Source: CAZKUR01 sp964556005 (GTDB lineage: Bacteria; Bacteroidota; Ignavibacteria; Ignavibacteriales; Ignavibacteriaceae). Taken from it: DNA of 59,342 nt. The notes below the pieces were generated by a model. That model was not told the DNA's origin, searched no databases, and saw nothing but the letters and a program-made list of their open reading frames with translations. Positions within the stretch are counted from its first letter, which is position 1; every line of letters starts with the position of its first letter. The DNA lies in assembly GCA_964556005.1 (NCBI GenBank), contig CAZKUR010000019.1, positions 1 to 59,342 of the forward strand. The letters run 5' to 3'. A program made the position numbers and the translations under genes. Of this stretch, positions 43,359-52,373 are shown piece after piece.

Positions 43359-44290
43359 TGAATTCTATAGAAGTTAAAAAATTAACAAAAAAATTCGGCG
43401 ATTTTACCTCTGTCGACCATATTTCCTTTGATGTAAAAAAAGGCGAAGTGTTCGGATTTTTGGGAGCAAACGGCGCGGGTAAATCTACAACTATAAAAAT
43501 GCTTTGCGGAATTTTGGAGCCTACCGAAGGTGATGCAACAGTCGGCGGGTTTAGCGTTATGAATGAACCGGATAAAGTGAAAAAGAACATAGGGTACATG
43601 TCACAGCGTTTTTCTTTATATAACGATTTAACGGTTGAAGAAAATATAAATTTCTTCGGCGGAGTTTATGGTTTGCAGGGAAAAGATTTTATTGAAAGGA
43701 AAAAGTGGGTTTTGGAAATTGCAAATCTTCACGGCAAAGAAAAAATACTTACCGGTTCGCTGCCGGGAGGAATAAAGCAAAGATTAGCACTTGGTACCGC
43801 CGTTATCCATCGACCAAGTATTGTTTTTTTAGATGAACCAACAAGCGGAGTCGATCCGATATCGAGAAGAAACTTTTGGGATTTAATAAATGATCTTTCT
43901 TCGGAAGGTACAACGGTTTTCGTAACAACACACTACCTCGAAGAAGCAGAATACTGCAATACGATTTCGCTCATAAATGCCGGGAAAATCATTGCCAGCG
44001 GAACATCAAAAGAACTCAAAACAAATTATTTAAAGAATACAATACTTGAAATCAATTGTGAAAAAGTTGTGGCAGCAATGGAAATACTTGAAAAGGAAAG
44101 TTTTGTTGAGGAAGTATCAATATTCGGAAATCATATTCACATTAGCGTAAATGACAAATACCAGGGTAAAGAGCAAATACAAAATATTTTAACGGATCAA
44201 AATTCAATTAAAATAAAAAGTATTGATAAGATAGTTCCTACTTTGGAAGATGTTTTTATTCATTTATTAGAAACAGATAATCCTAAATAA
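43358..44290 (+). CDS. ABC exporter ATPase, second of two (degenerate signature)
   Basis: A 310-residue ATPase. Walker A is GANGAGKST (36-44), Walker B IVFLDEPTSGVDP, and the H-loop His is present (VTTHYLEEAEYCN, H192). The signature is LPGGIKQR instead of LSGGQ. In this it resembles the C-terminal half of YbhF. Together with the upstream ATPase (good signature, no H-loop His) it should form one full and one impaired ATP site. It is one base before the first permease gene. Confidence 0.91.
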   Translation: MNSIEVKKLTKKFGDFTSVDHISFDVKKGEVFGFLGANGAGKSTTIKMLCGILEPTEGDATVGGFSVMNEPDKVKKNIGYMSQRFSLYNDLTVEENINFFGGVYGLQGKDFIERKKWVLEIANLHGKEKILTGSLPGGIKQRLALGTAVIHRPSIVFLDEPTSGVDPISRRNFWDLINDLSSEGTTVFVTTHYLEEAEYCNTISLINAGKIIASGTSKELKTNYLKNTILEINCEKVVAAMEILEKESFVEEVSIFGNHIHISVNDKYQGKEQIQNILTDQNSIKIKSIDKIVPTLEDVFIHLLETDNPK

Positions 44291-44291
44291 T

Positions 44292-45422
44292 ATGTTCACA
44301 AGAATTTTAGCTATCGCAAAAAAAGAAGTCCGTGAGTTAAAACGGGATAAAAGGATGTTGTACGTTTTGTTTGTATTCCCCTTTGTTCTTTTAATTCTTT
44401 TCGGGTATGCAATAAACTTTGATGTTCATCATATAAGAATGGCTGTTTATGATCTTGATAAAACCGTAAGCAGCAGGGAATTTATTAATAGGCTTACTAG
44501 TTCAAATTATTTCGATCTCGTCAAAGTAGTAAATTCTGAAAGTGAAATTAGAGGAATACTCGATGAAAATGTTGCGCAAACAGTCATCGTAATTCCCGAC
44601 GACTTTTCGAAAAACATTCATTCGAATAAAGAAGCGAAAATTCAAATACTTATTCAGGGAGTCGATGCAAACACTGCATCTGTAATTTCAAATTACATGA
44701 ATGCAGCAACTGCTACCTATTCGCAGAAAATAGCTAAAGAAGCACTTGCCGTTAGAGGAAGAGAAGCTTATTTACCAATTAATCTTGAGCCAAGATTCTG
44801 GTACAATCCGGATTTAGATTCGACAAAATTTTTAATCCCGGGTTTAATCTCTTTTATATTAATCATGACAGCAGTAATATCCATTGCCCTTTCAATCGTA
44901 CGAGAAAAAGAAAGAGGAACAATGGAACAAATAAACGTTTCTCCTCTTTCGTCATTTGAATTGCTTGTCGGCAAAACTACTCCTTATACGGTTATTGCTT
45001 TAGCAGTTGCCGGAATAATTTTATTTGCAGGTTACATTTTATTCGGTGTTACGGTAAAAGGAAGTGTTTTCTATTTATTTATCTCTACTTTAATATTTCT
45101 TTTTGCCTCACTCAATCTTGGAATTTTGGTATCTTCAATTTCGGATTCACAGCAGGTTGCTTTCCAGATTGCTGCTTTGGTTTCGCTTTTGCCGTCATTT
45201 CTTTTATCTGGTTTTGTTTTTCCTATTGAAAGTATGCCGCCGGTTATTCAAGTCCTAACAAATATAACACCAGTGAAATTTTATATAATAATTTTAAGAG
45301 ATATACTCCTCAAAGGTGTCGGTATAGAAGCTTTTTGGCACCAGATAATTTATCTTGTGATTTTTGCAGGCTTCTTTTTAACAGTGGCAAGCTTGATAAA
45401 TAAGAAAAAGAAAATAGCTTAA
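44292..45422 (+). CDS. ABC-2 type permease (YbhS/YbhR-like), first
   Basis: A 376-residue ABC-2 permease. The N-terminal helix (LYVLFVFPFVLLILFGYAIN) is followed by a large extracytoplasmic domain (residues ~45-170) and five C-terminal helices, with RFWYNPDLDSTKFLIPGLIS and EKERGTMEQINVSPLSSFEL, the conserved loop of YbhS/YbhR/YhhJ permeases. It pairs with the next gene to form a heterodimeric channel for the two ATPases. Confidence 0.92.
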   Translation: MFTRILAIAKKEVRELKRDKRMLYVLFVFPFVLLILFGYAINFDVHHIRMAVYDLDKTVSSREFINRLTSSNYFDLVKVVNSESEIRGILDENVAQTVIVIPDDFSKNIHSNKEAKIQILIQGVDANTASVISNYMNAATATYSQKIAKEALAVRGREAYLPINLEPRFWYNPDLDSTKFLIPGLISFILIMTAVISIALSIVREKERGTMEQINVSPLSSFELLVGKTTPYTVIALAVAGIILFAGYILFGVTVKGSVFYLFISTLIFLFASLNLGILVSSISDSQQVAFQIAALVSLLPSFLLSGFVFPIESMPPVIQVLTNITPVKFYIIILRDILLKGVGIEAFWHQIIYLVIFAGFFLTVASLINKKKKIA

Positions 45423-45438
45423 GAATTGGTGAAGTAAA

Positions 45439-46569
45439 ATGAATATAATATTAAAAATAATCGTAAAAGAATTTTTACAATTAAAAAGAGACCGGCGTCT
45501 GTTCAGCATAATTTTTATTGCCCCGGTTCTGCAGCTAATACTATTAGGTTATGCAGCAAACCTGGATATAAACAATGTTAAAACGGTTGTATATGATCAG
45601 GATAAAACGGAAACAAGCAGAGATTTTATAGAAAAGTTTCAAAGTTCGGGATATTTTTCCGTCGATAACTATGTCGATAATTATGATCAGCTTACAAAAT
45701 TAATTGACAATGGAACAGACCTTTGGGCTTTAGTAATTCCCAATAATTTTGAAAAGAAAATCCAGAGAAACGAATCAGCTAAGGTCCAAGCAATTTTCGA
45801 TGGTTCGGACGGCAACAAAGCGTCTATTGCCTTTGGTTATGTAACCGGGGTTGTCTCCAGCTATTCACAAAAAATTATTGTTGACGCACAAAATAAATCC
45901 GGGAGAAAAATTTCATTTAGTTCCTTTGTCAACCCTGAAATTAGAATTTGGTACAATCCTGATTTGAAAACAAGAGTGTTTATGCTTCCGGGAATAATGG
46001 GATTAATATTAACAATCATTACGACTTCACTTATGTCGATGGCAATTGTTAAAGAACGTGAGATTGGAACACTGGAACAAATTATCGTCACGCCGATTAA
46101 ACCGTCGCAGCTTATAATCGGAAAAACTATTCCTTTTATCGTATTCGGTTTTATGGATGTACTTATTGTGATGGCTGTAATGGTATTTTGGTTTGGAATT
46201 GCTATAAGAGGTGATTTTTTCTTTTTGATGGTGGCTTCATTTATTTATGTCCTTTCTGCTTTGGGATTGGGTTTATTCATCTCCACGGTTTCAAAAACCC
46301 AGCAGCAGGCAATGATGGTTGCAATGTTCGGTATTCTCCTTCCGATGAATTTCCTATCAGGATTTGCCTTTCCAATCGAAAATATGCCGGGATGGATTCA
46401 AATAGTTACTTATTTAATTCCGCTGAGATATTATATCGAAATTTTAAGAGGAGTGATTTTAAAGGGTGATGGACTTTTACAATTAATACCGCAAACAGTT
46501 ACACTTCTGGGAATCGGAATTTTAATTTTGGCTTTAAGTTCATTGAGGTTTAGGAAAAGGTTAGAATAA
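45439..46569 (+). CDS. ABC-2 type permease (YbhS/YbhR-like), second
   Basis: A 376-residue paralogue of the preceding permease with the same layout: RLFSIIFIAPVLQLILLGYA, an extracytoplasmic domain, RIWYNPDLKTRVFMLPGIMG, and KEREIGTLEQIIVTPIKPSQ. It is the last gene of the tetR-to-permease operon. A hairpin at 46624-46650 follows, though its T-run suits the opposite strand better. Confidence 0.92.
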   Translation: MNIILKIIVKEFLQLKRDRRLFSIIFIAPVLQLILLGYAANLDINNVKTVVYDQDKTETSRDFIEKFQSSGYFSVDNYVDNYDQLTKLIDNGTDLWALVIPNNFEKKIQRNESAKVQAIFDGSDGNKASIAFGYVTGVVSSYSQKIIVDAQNKSGRKISFSSFVNPEIRIWYNPDLKTRVFMLPGIMGLILTIITTSLMSMAIVKEREIGTLEQIIVTPIKPSQLIIGKTIPFIVFGFMDVLIVMAVMVFWFGIAIRGDFFFLMVASFIYVLSALGLGLFISTVSKTQQQAMMVAMFGILLPMNFLSGFAFPIENMPGWIQIVTYLIPLRYYIEILRGVILKGDGLLQLIPQTVTLLGIGILILALSSLRFRKRLE

Positions 46570-46611
46570 TAAATTTAATAACTCACGGTAAAATAAATTG
46601 CATTCTATTCT

Positions 46612-46650
46612 CAAAACAAAAATTCCGGCGTGAAAAAAATTCACGCCGGA
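46612..46650 (-). terminator. Intrinsic terminator of the TPR lipoprotein gene
   Basis: TCCGGCGTGAA (46624-46634) and TTCACGCCGGA (46640-46650) form a perfect 11-bp GC-rich stem with a five-base loop. On the minus strand the stem is followed by a T-rich tract (complement of 46612-46623). It lies in the 213-base convergent spacer between the efflux operon and the TPR gene and may stop transcripts from both sides. Confidence 0.75.
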
Positions 46651-46782
46651 TGAATTATAATTGCTATTCCCTATAAATATAACCTTTAGTTTAAAATTAT
46701 CCTTTATTAAAGATAAATTTTGAAATTGTCACAAAACAACCAGCAAACTTATGTTAATGCAAAAGAACATAAGGGAAAATAG

Positions 46783-48255
46783 TTACAGCATAGTTAACAT
46801 TTTTTTTGCCTTATTTCTTGCAAACGCCGAATTTATTGTCGGAAGCGGATTGAAGTTCATGACTTTCTCACAATATTCTTTGGCTTTATCTTTATCTCCT
46901 TTCATTTGATATGCCAGCGCCATTCTATAAAAATTGTATGGATCTTGCTGATTAGCTTGAGAAAGCTCTGATAAACAGTCATCAGCTTTCTTTTGTACCA
47001 AATTTATCATTCCATTTAATTGATGTGCAAGACGAATTTGATTTGCATTATTTATAGCCTTAACTCCATTCATAAATTCTTCGGCTTTTAAAGAAGCTGT
47101 TTTGAAATCTTTTTGATGTAATGCAACATTACTTTCATTAAAAAGCAAACCGAGCCTTACATTGTCTTTTAGTGTTTGGGGTGATGCAGAGTTATTAAAT
47201 GCTTCCACAGCTTTTTGAAAATTATCCAGCGCTTCTTTATTCTTATCCATTTCCAAAAGTATGTTTCCCATATTAATTAAATCTCCAGCCATGGCGGCAT
47301 TGTCATTTTCCATTTTAGCGATATTATATTCCTTATTTATTTCATCCAACGCCATTTCGGGTTTGCCTTCATCGATATAAGTAATTGACATTGCAAAAAG
47401 TGCAGTTCTTTTTTCGCCGTTATCTCTTGCAGTATTATATAATTTTTGCAACTCGGCTCTTGAAGAGTCATAATCACCTTTGTACATTTCGTTGGAGGCT
47501 ATTCCCAGCATTGAAGAAACAAAGTGGGGATTGAAGGTCAAAGCTTTTTGATAATTTTGAATCGATTGATCATACTTCCCTTCTTTCATAAGAAGCTCCG
47601 CATAAGAATCATACGGGTTCGGATCGTTTGGAATTAATTGGATGTATTTTTCAAATGCTTTTTCCGCCGCATCATAATTCATTAATTGTTTATTGCAATA
47701 CCCCAGCATGTTATAAGCAGGGGAAAAGTTCGAATCAATTTCCACAGCTTTTTTAAACTGCTCCAGGGCACTTTGATAATCTTGCTGACCAAAATAATAA
47801 GTGCCTAATAAACCATGGGCCCTTTGATCCTTCGGATACAAAGAAACAAGTTTTTCATAATCTTCTTTTTGCTTTTCCGGGTTGGCATTAACACCCGCTT
47901 CGAACCCTAAAATCTGCAAACTTTCACCTTCAGGAACTTTATCTGCAAGCGAAACAGCTTTATTTAAATCTCCGAAAAATGCCTTTGCAGTTGGTTGATT
48001 TGGTGCACGGTTTAGATAGGCTAAAGCAAAGTTAGAATCGGCATTTATAGCTTTTGTAAAATATTGAAGTGATTCCTTACCTTGCAAGCTTTCGGCAAGA
48101 TTACGTCCTTTTAAGTATTGCTCCCTTGCTTCATTTGAAGTTGTAGTAACCGGCATCTTACTCTTATCGGTTTCCTGCGTTTGGCATCCCAAAAACGAAA
48201 TAAGAAAAAACGTAAAGGAAAAGAATAGAAAAAGTCTTTTTTGAATTTTATTCAT
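46783..48255 (-). CDS. TPR-repeat lipoprotein
   Basis: A 490-residue exported lipoprotein (lipobox FLGC, C24). Tetratricopeptide repeats cover most of the mature protein, with clear units at ~residues 140-255 (AHGLLGTYYFGQQDYQSALE, AYNMLGYCNKQLMNYDAAEK, PYDSYAELLMKEGKYDQSIQ) and further ones near 330 and 430. TPR arrays mediate protein-protein contacts; no catalytic domain is seen. It stands alone, converging on the efflux operon. Partners are unknown. Confidence 0.87.
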   Translation of the reverse strand: MNKIQKRLFLFFSFTFFLISFLGCQTQETDKSKMPVTTTSNEAREQYLKGRNLAESLQGKESLQYFTKAINADSNFALAYLNRAPNQPTAKAFFGDLNKAVSLADKVPEGESLQILGFEAGVNANPEKQKEDYEKLVSLYPKDQRAHGLLGTYYFGQQDYQSALEQFKKAVEIDSNFSPAYNMLGYCNKQLMNYDAAEKAFEKYIQLIPNDPNPYDSYAELLMKEGKYDQSIQNYQKALTFNPHFVSSMLGIASNEMYKGDYDSSRAELQKLYNTARDNGEKRTALFAMSITYIDEGKPEMALDEINKEYNIAKMENDNAAMAGDLINMGNILLEMDKNKEALDNFQKAVEAFNNSASPQTLKDNVRLGLLFNESNVALHQKDFKTASLKAEEFMNGVKAINNANQIRLAHQLNGMINLVQKKADDCLSELSQANQQDPYNFYRMALAYQMKGDKDKAKEYCEKVMNFNPLPTINSAFARNKAKKMLTML

Positions 48256-48511
48256 AGCATGACCTCACATCGTTTGTTTTTGAATGAAGTTAAACAGAAT
48301 TAAATGCTAATCCTGCTTATTTAATTAAAAATGAAATTCGGAAATGAGAATAGAGTAGAATATATTTAAGTATTTTATGAAATCTATACATAAAGATGGT
48401 AAATAGCAAGATCAAGATTATATTGTAAAATAAGCGCAATGGTTTAAAATAAGGTTTAGAATAGTGAAGATACATTCTGCCCCTGCTCAACCCCTTAAAC
48501 AGGTACTATTA

Positions 48512-48580
48512 CTATTGTTGAATCTGCCCATCGCCATGTTTCATTATTGCATGTAAAGTACCGTCATAATGAGCGATAGT
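48512..48580 (-). pseudogene. Remnant of a paralogue of the Gly/His/Pro-rich lipoprotein (C-terminal 22 residues)
   Basis: Reading on the minus strand to the TAG at 48514-48512 gives TIAHYDGTLHAIMKHGDG then QIQQ and stop. The intact lipoprotein at 50820-51815 ends TVAHDNGTLRAVMRNGDG then VGLQIQQ. The match is 16 or more identical residues with one three-residue deletion. Immediately upstream the remnant has TAA where the intact gene has TCA (Ser), and similarity fades. It is therefore a broken duplicate, separated from the intact gene by the Ycf48-like gene. Confidence 0.75.
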
Positions 48581-48758
48581 TTATGGAGCAAACTACTACT
48601 TCTGGGAATTAGAACATTATAATTTAAATTTTGTTCTCAATTAGGTTTAGAAAGAGATTAAAGTATTATAAAAAAACACTACAAATTAATTCGATGTCTC
48701 TTAGTCATTTTGTTTAAATTATTTTCGATAAAAATCATTACATAAAATCTATATTCAA

Positions 48759-48789
48759 ATGCCCGTCTCAAAAACCAAGAGACGAGCAT
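48759..48789 (-). terminator. Hairpin downstream of the Ycf48-like gene
   Basis: ATGCCCGTCTC (48759-48769) pairs with GAGACGAGCAT (48779-48789), 10 of 11 positions, with a nine-base loop, 26 bases beyond the stop codon of the minus-strand gene. The T-run after it is short, so it is a probable rather than certain terminator. Confidence 0.5.
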
Positions 48790-48815
48790 ATGTTTTTGAA
48801 TAATCCGCTAATTCT

Positions 48816-50195
48816 TTATTTCATTAATGTCATTTTCTTCGATTGAATAAAGTTTCCTGCAATTATTTTGTAAATGTATATTCCACTGGAAAGTTCGCTT
48901 CCGTCAAATGAATATTCATGTAAGCCTTGCGTTAGTTCTTTTCCGTTAACTAACGTTGCCACTTCCTGACCAAGAATATTGAAAACCTTTAATGTTACAT
49001 TTGTCATTTCAGGAAGTGTAAAGCGTATCTTCGTTGTGGGATTAAAAGGATTGGGATAATTCTGCTGAAGCGAGAATTTTATCGGAATATTGTTTTCTCC
49101 TTCAACTGATTCCAAAATTGAATAATGAGCAATCACACCTGTATCGGCTGTAATCCAGCCATTTTGTGCATCAACAAAATAGATACTGAATACCGAATTG
49201 TCGGTAAACGGAACCGGTTGCTGTGTCCAGGTACTTCCGCCGTCTGTCGTATTAATTAAAAGGTGCGTGGTTGGTTGGTTTGGAGTATGAATATTTGTTC
49301 CAATCCAGCCGGTATTTGCATCGAGGAAATACAAACATTTACTGTTTGCATAAATTCCAAGATTAGCTGTAGTTAATAATGTCCAATTACTTCCGCCGTC
49401 AGTTGTCTTCAATATTCTTCCGTTGGGTCCCACTACCCATCCGTTATTCGAATCGACAAATTGCATAGCTCCGCTTGCACTTAGGGTATCGCCATTTGTG
49501 GTATTATCGGAGTATTGTTCATTCCAGCTCGATCCACCGTCAGTTGATTGCGATATTTTAAACAATGGCGGATTATCATTTATTGAAACCATCCATCCTT
49601 CATTATGGTCAACAAAATAAAATGATAGCATTTCATCAGGCAGCGGAGGCGGCATAGTAAGTAATAAACTCCAGGTGTTTCCTCCATCGGTAGTTTTATA
49701 TATATAACCGGTCATGGTAGCAAAATTAACAACAGAAATCCAACCGTAATCAGCATCCACAAATTGAAGCTGAATACCAATTTCACCTTGATTATTTGAG
49801 ATAATTTTTTTTGCCCAGGTTCCGCCTCCATCTGTTGTCTTATAAACGACGGCCCCGTATGAATTAGTATCCCCGGTTCCCAAACTCTTCAACATCCATC
49901 CTGTTGTTGAGTTAATGAAATCCATATTTATTGCAGGGTCGACAAAAGACCAGACGGTATCGTTTGGAAATGGCGTTACAACAGTCCAGTCAGTCCCGGC
50001 ATTAGTTGTATGAAGCAATGATCCGCTTCCTGTGTTTATCCACCCTTCAGATGGGCTCACAAATTGAACCTTTCCAACCATTGCCGATTCTCCCGAACCT
50101 AACGGATTCGTTTGTTGAACCCAGCCTGTCTGTGCATTACTTGAAAATGTAAAGAGAAGTAAAATTGAAAAACTAATAAGTAAACTAATTTTCAT
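48816..50195 (-). CDS. T9SS-secreted protein with Ycf48-like beta-propeller repeats
   Basis: A 459-residue exported protein. Signal peptide is 1-21 (LLFTFSSNAQ). Six to seven repeats of the type YKTTDGGGTWAKK / VDADYGWISVVN / LKTTDGGSNWTLL span residues ~25-360: the Ycf48/BNR-like propeller blade with the D-G-G-x-x-W turn and the G-W-I/V strand. From ~375 comes the T9SS sorting domain (LQQNYPNPFNPTTKIRFTLP...SGIYIYKIIAGNFIQSKKMT). It is likely a surface or secreted binding protein; the ligand is unknown. Confidence 0.88.
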   Translation of the reverse strand: MKISLLISFSILLLFTFSSNAQTGWVQQTNPLGSGESAMVGKVQFVSPSEGWINTGSGSLLHTTNAGTDWTVVTPFPNDTVWSFVDPAINMDFINSTTGWMLKSLGTGDTNSYGAVVYKTTDGGGTWAKKIISNNQGEIGIQLQFVDADYGWISVVNFATMTGYIYKTTDGGNTWSLLLTMPPPLPDEMLSFYFVDHNEGWMVSINDNPPLFKISQSTDGGSSWNEQYSDNTTNGDTLSASGAMQFVDSNNGWVVGPNGRILKTTDGGSNWTLLTTANLGIYANSKCLYFLDANTGWIGTNIHTPNQPTTHLLINTTDGGSTWTQQPVPFTDNSVFSIYFVDAQNGWITADTGVIAHYSILESVEGENNIPIKFSLQQNYPNPFNPTTKIRFTLPEMTNVTLKVFNILGQEVATLVNGKELTQGLHEYSFDGSELSSGIYIYKIIAGNFIQSKKMTLMK

Positions 50196-50819
50196 AATAG
50201 TGTCCTTTCGAATAGTAGAAAATATATTTTAGTGAATTGATTTAGACAACAAGGAAATAAAATATTCGGATGAGTTTTAAGTATTTGATATGCCTGATTA
50301 ATGATTTGTGTTAAAAGTAAGTCAATAAAAAGGATTTTTATTGGAAATAATATTGAATGGCTTTTTGAAAAGCTTATTTTTACAACTTTTTCGCCTTCGG
50401 AATCCGGAGGTTCACCTCGATTAAATGCCATAATAGCAAACCAATCATTTCAGCAAAAAAGACTTAAGTCGAAATTTATACTCGCTATAAGCCTTAATTA
50501 ATAATTAGCACTAATTTAATACATTGATATTTGATAGTCAATCACTATCGTTTGATTATTAGTAATCAAAACTTTTAAATTTTATACATTAATGGTAAAC
50601 GTAATTTTAATAACCTCTAAAGCGTTATTGAGTTTACTTCAACCGCTTTATCAATTGAAATGAAAGGTTTTATTTATCAGTAACAATGAAATTTTCATAA
50701 AATAAAATTTAAAACAAAAAAACCCCGTTAATCAAAACGGGGTTATTAACATTAATTTATGATGCTATAAAAAGCATATAATTACATCTAAACAAATTAT
50801 AAAATCTTGGGATTCGTTT
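50196..50819. other. 624-base spacer; terminator and small hairpins only
   Basis: No convincing gene. Two overlapping short open frames on opposite strands (60-80 codons) lack ribosome sites and recognisable sequence. The spacer holds two small adjacent hairpins, GATAGT/ACTATC at 50533-50549 and TTTGATTA/TAATCAAA at 50551-50570, and the terminator at 50711-50744. The promoter of the Ycf48-like gene must be in the part near 50200, but no good -35/-10 pair could be picked. Confidence 0.5.
50711..50744 (-). terminator. Strong intrinsic terminator of the sigma-factor operon
   Basis: AACCCCGTT (50721-50729) and AACGGGGTT (50736-50744) form a perfect nine-base stem with a six-base loop. On the minus strand it is followed by an almost unbroken T tract (complement of 50711-50720). 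It lies 75 bases after the stop of the lipoprotein gene, the last in the operon. Confidence 0.88.
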
Positions 50820-51815
50820 TTACTGCTGAATCTGCAAACCAACACCATCGCCGTTTCTCATCACTGCACGTAAAGTTCCGTTATCGTGCGCTACTGTTGA
50901 TTCATTAAACTGCCCTACTCCTACAACCATAAAATTCGCTGACGTCTGATTCAAGAATTCCTGAATTTTCGAAGAAGGGATAGTATATTGTCCGGGATTT
51001 GATTGCAGTGTAATGACAATTCCTTCATGATCAGGATCATGTCCCGGCATTGGATGAGGCCCGTGTCCTCCATTTCCGTTAGGCGGATTTCCGTTGCCGT
51101 GCGGAGGAGGATTACCATTGCCATGTCCTTGTCCGCCGCCTCCTTGCGGAGGCTGAATTGAAGGCATTAATCTAATTACAATATGACCGTTTGCATTTCC
51201 CCCCTGCCAGGAAACTGTTAAATCTTCATCCGGATTTATTACAGTTCCTTCTGCAGGGCTTGTAATATTTATTAAAGAAGATGGGGCAGTTAATGAAAAA
51301 GTTATTGCACTGAATTCTGGAGAACCTGTAACCTGGAAATCGTATGAGCCGTTTGCTACAAATTCAATCGGCATGTCGTTTTGGTTTGGAGTAGGCATAA
51401 TTGAATAAAAATATCCGCCATCAGGTGCTTGCTGCTTATTAAATTGTAACTGGTTGCCGGCATAATTTAAATAAACAGATCCCATATCAACACCGGATCT
51501 TAAAAACGGTTTCGAAGGAGTTTCTCCCGCAGTGAAACCAATTGCAAATGCACCACTGGTTAACCTATCAGTATTTTCAGGCGGGAAGAAAATTTGATTC
51601 CATCCGATTGAGAAACATCCCTGGCTGCTGTCAAAATTAACTCCTGCTGTTTTTAATAAACCAAGATCATTTTCAACATAAGTCGACTTTGATATGGTTT
51701 GATCTTGATTATTCGAACCTGGATTAGTTGCGGCAGCAGGATTAGAGCATCCCGAAAACGAGATAAACCCTATTGCTGCAGAAATTAAAAAAGAGAACAA
51801 CAATTTGGTATTCAT
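50820..51815 (-). CDS. Lipoprotein with Gly/His/Pro-rich linker, last gene of an ECF sigma operon
   Basis: A 331-residue lipoprotein (lipobox SFSGC) from the ATG at 51815, which has AAGGAG; the frame is open further upstream into the preceding gene. After ~190 residues of unrecognised beta-rich sequence comes an Ig-like segment (ITSPAEGTVINPDEDLTVSW) and a low-complexity linker rich in Gly, His, Asn and Pro (residues ~232-270), then a C-terminal domain ending NGTLRAVMRNGDGVGLQIQQ. The His-rich linker could bind metal. It lies 16 bases after the Spy-like gene. A broken copy of its end lies at 48512-48580. Confidence 0.72.
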   Translation of the reverse strand: MNTKLLFSFLISAAIGFISFSGCSNPAAATNPGSNNQDQTISKSTYVENDLGLLKTAGVNFDSSQGCFSIGWNQIFFPPENTDRLTSGAFAIGFTAGETPSKPFLRSGVDMGSVYLNYAGNQLQFNKQQAPDGGYFYSIMPTPNQNDMPIEFVANGSYDFQVTGSPEFSAITFSLTAPSSLINITSPAEGTVINPDEDLTVSWQGGNANGHIVIRLMPSIQPPQGGGGQGHGNGNPPPHGNGNPPNGNGGHGPHPMPGHDPDHEGIVITLQSNPGQYTIPSSKIQEFLNQTSANFMVVGVGQFNESTVAHDNGTLRAVMRNGDGVGLQIQQ

Positions 51816-51831
51816 AAGAGCTCCTTGTTTA

Positions 51832-52371
51832 TTATTTAGAATTAAGTCTTCTATTAAAATCAGGTTTGCTGTTAAACGGAAGCATTGGCGGCCGGTTTCC
51901 AACCGCAGGAGGCATCGGCGGCTTCGGAGGCGGCTGCATAATGGTATGCAAAAATATTTCCTGCTGTTGGGAATTAAGAAATGATTTTGCTTTTATCACA
52001 TTATCGGCAGCTTTAAGGCTAATTTCATATCGAATATCCCGAAGCATCTTTAATGTACTGTCAATTTTTTCTTTCGATACATTTGATTGCAGAAAAAGAT
52101 CGGTTAATAAATGTTCGGTTGAATCCGATTCGGCTTTTAACTTCATAGTTTCGTTTTTGAAATTATCCATCAACGTCATCAATTTTTTTTGCTGTTCTTC
52201 GGTTAATTGTACTTTCGGATTTTTGGGATGCATCAGAAAAGGTTCAAATGCTTCTCTTGGAGGCGGAGGCAGTGCTTTCTTAATTACCTGAACATAAACG
52301 AATGCACCAATAGTAATTAAATTGATTACAATCAAAGTAACTAAAATTATAATTAATGTTTTTGTTTTCAT
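51832..52371 (-). CDS. Spy/CnrX-type periplasmic metal-resistance or stress sensor protein
   Basis: A 179-residue protein with one N-terminal membrane anchor (residues 5-28) and a periplasmic helical domain: LTEEQQKKLMTLMDNFKNET, HLLTDLFLQSNVSKEKIDST, NVIKAKSFLNSQQQEIFLHT. This is the LTxxQ-like, hairpin-rich pattern of the periplasmic metal-resistance family (Metal_resist, PF13801). The C-terminus is Pro/Met-rich (QPPPKPPMPPAVGNRPPMLP). In the cnrYXH system such a protein (CnrX) senses metal and acts on the anti-sigma factor. Here it sits two bases after the anti-sigma gene. Confidence 0.8.
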   Translation of the reverse strand: MKTKTLIIILVTLIVINLITIGAFVYVQVIKKALPPPPREAFEPFLMHPKNPKVQLTEEQQKKLMTLMDNFKNETMKLKAESDSTEHLLTDLFLQSNVSKEKIDSTLKMLRDIRYEISLKAADNVIKAKSFLNSQQQEIFLHTIMQPPPKPPMPPAVGNRPPMLPFNSKPDFNRRLNSK

Positions 52372-52373
52372 TG

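Larger units (their letters stand above)
48256..48815. other. 560-base spacer with a decayed gene remnant and a terminator-like hairpin
   Basis: No intact gene is seen. It holds the remnant of a lipoprotein C-terminus (48512-48580) and, near 48759-48789, a hairpin downstream of the Ycf48-like gene. The rest is AT-rich without recognised content; the part beyond 48590 may be further decayed remnant. Confidence 0.6.

Noticed and set aside
50192..50501. Two overlapping short open frames on opposite strands after the Ycf48-like gene start
   Set aside because: Neither has a ribosome site, signal peptide or recognisable motif; they overlap each other and the spacer is AT-rich.
51816..51902. Longer N-terminus (29 extra residues) for the Gly/His/Pro-rich lipoprotein
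   Set aside because: It overlaps the Spy-like gene and would bury the lipoprotein signal; the ATG at 51815 has AAGGAG.
51866..52291. 141-codon plus-strand open frame with many Cys and Gly
   Set aside because: It is antisense to the Spy-like gene. Its Gly/Cys richness mirrors the Pro/Met- and Lys-rich codons of the real gene.
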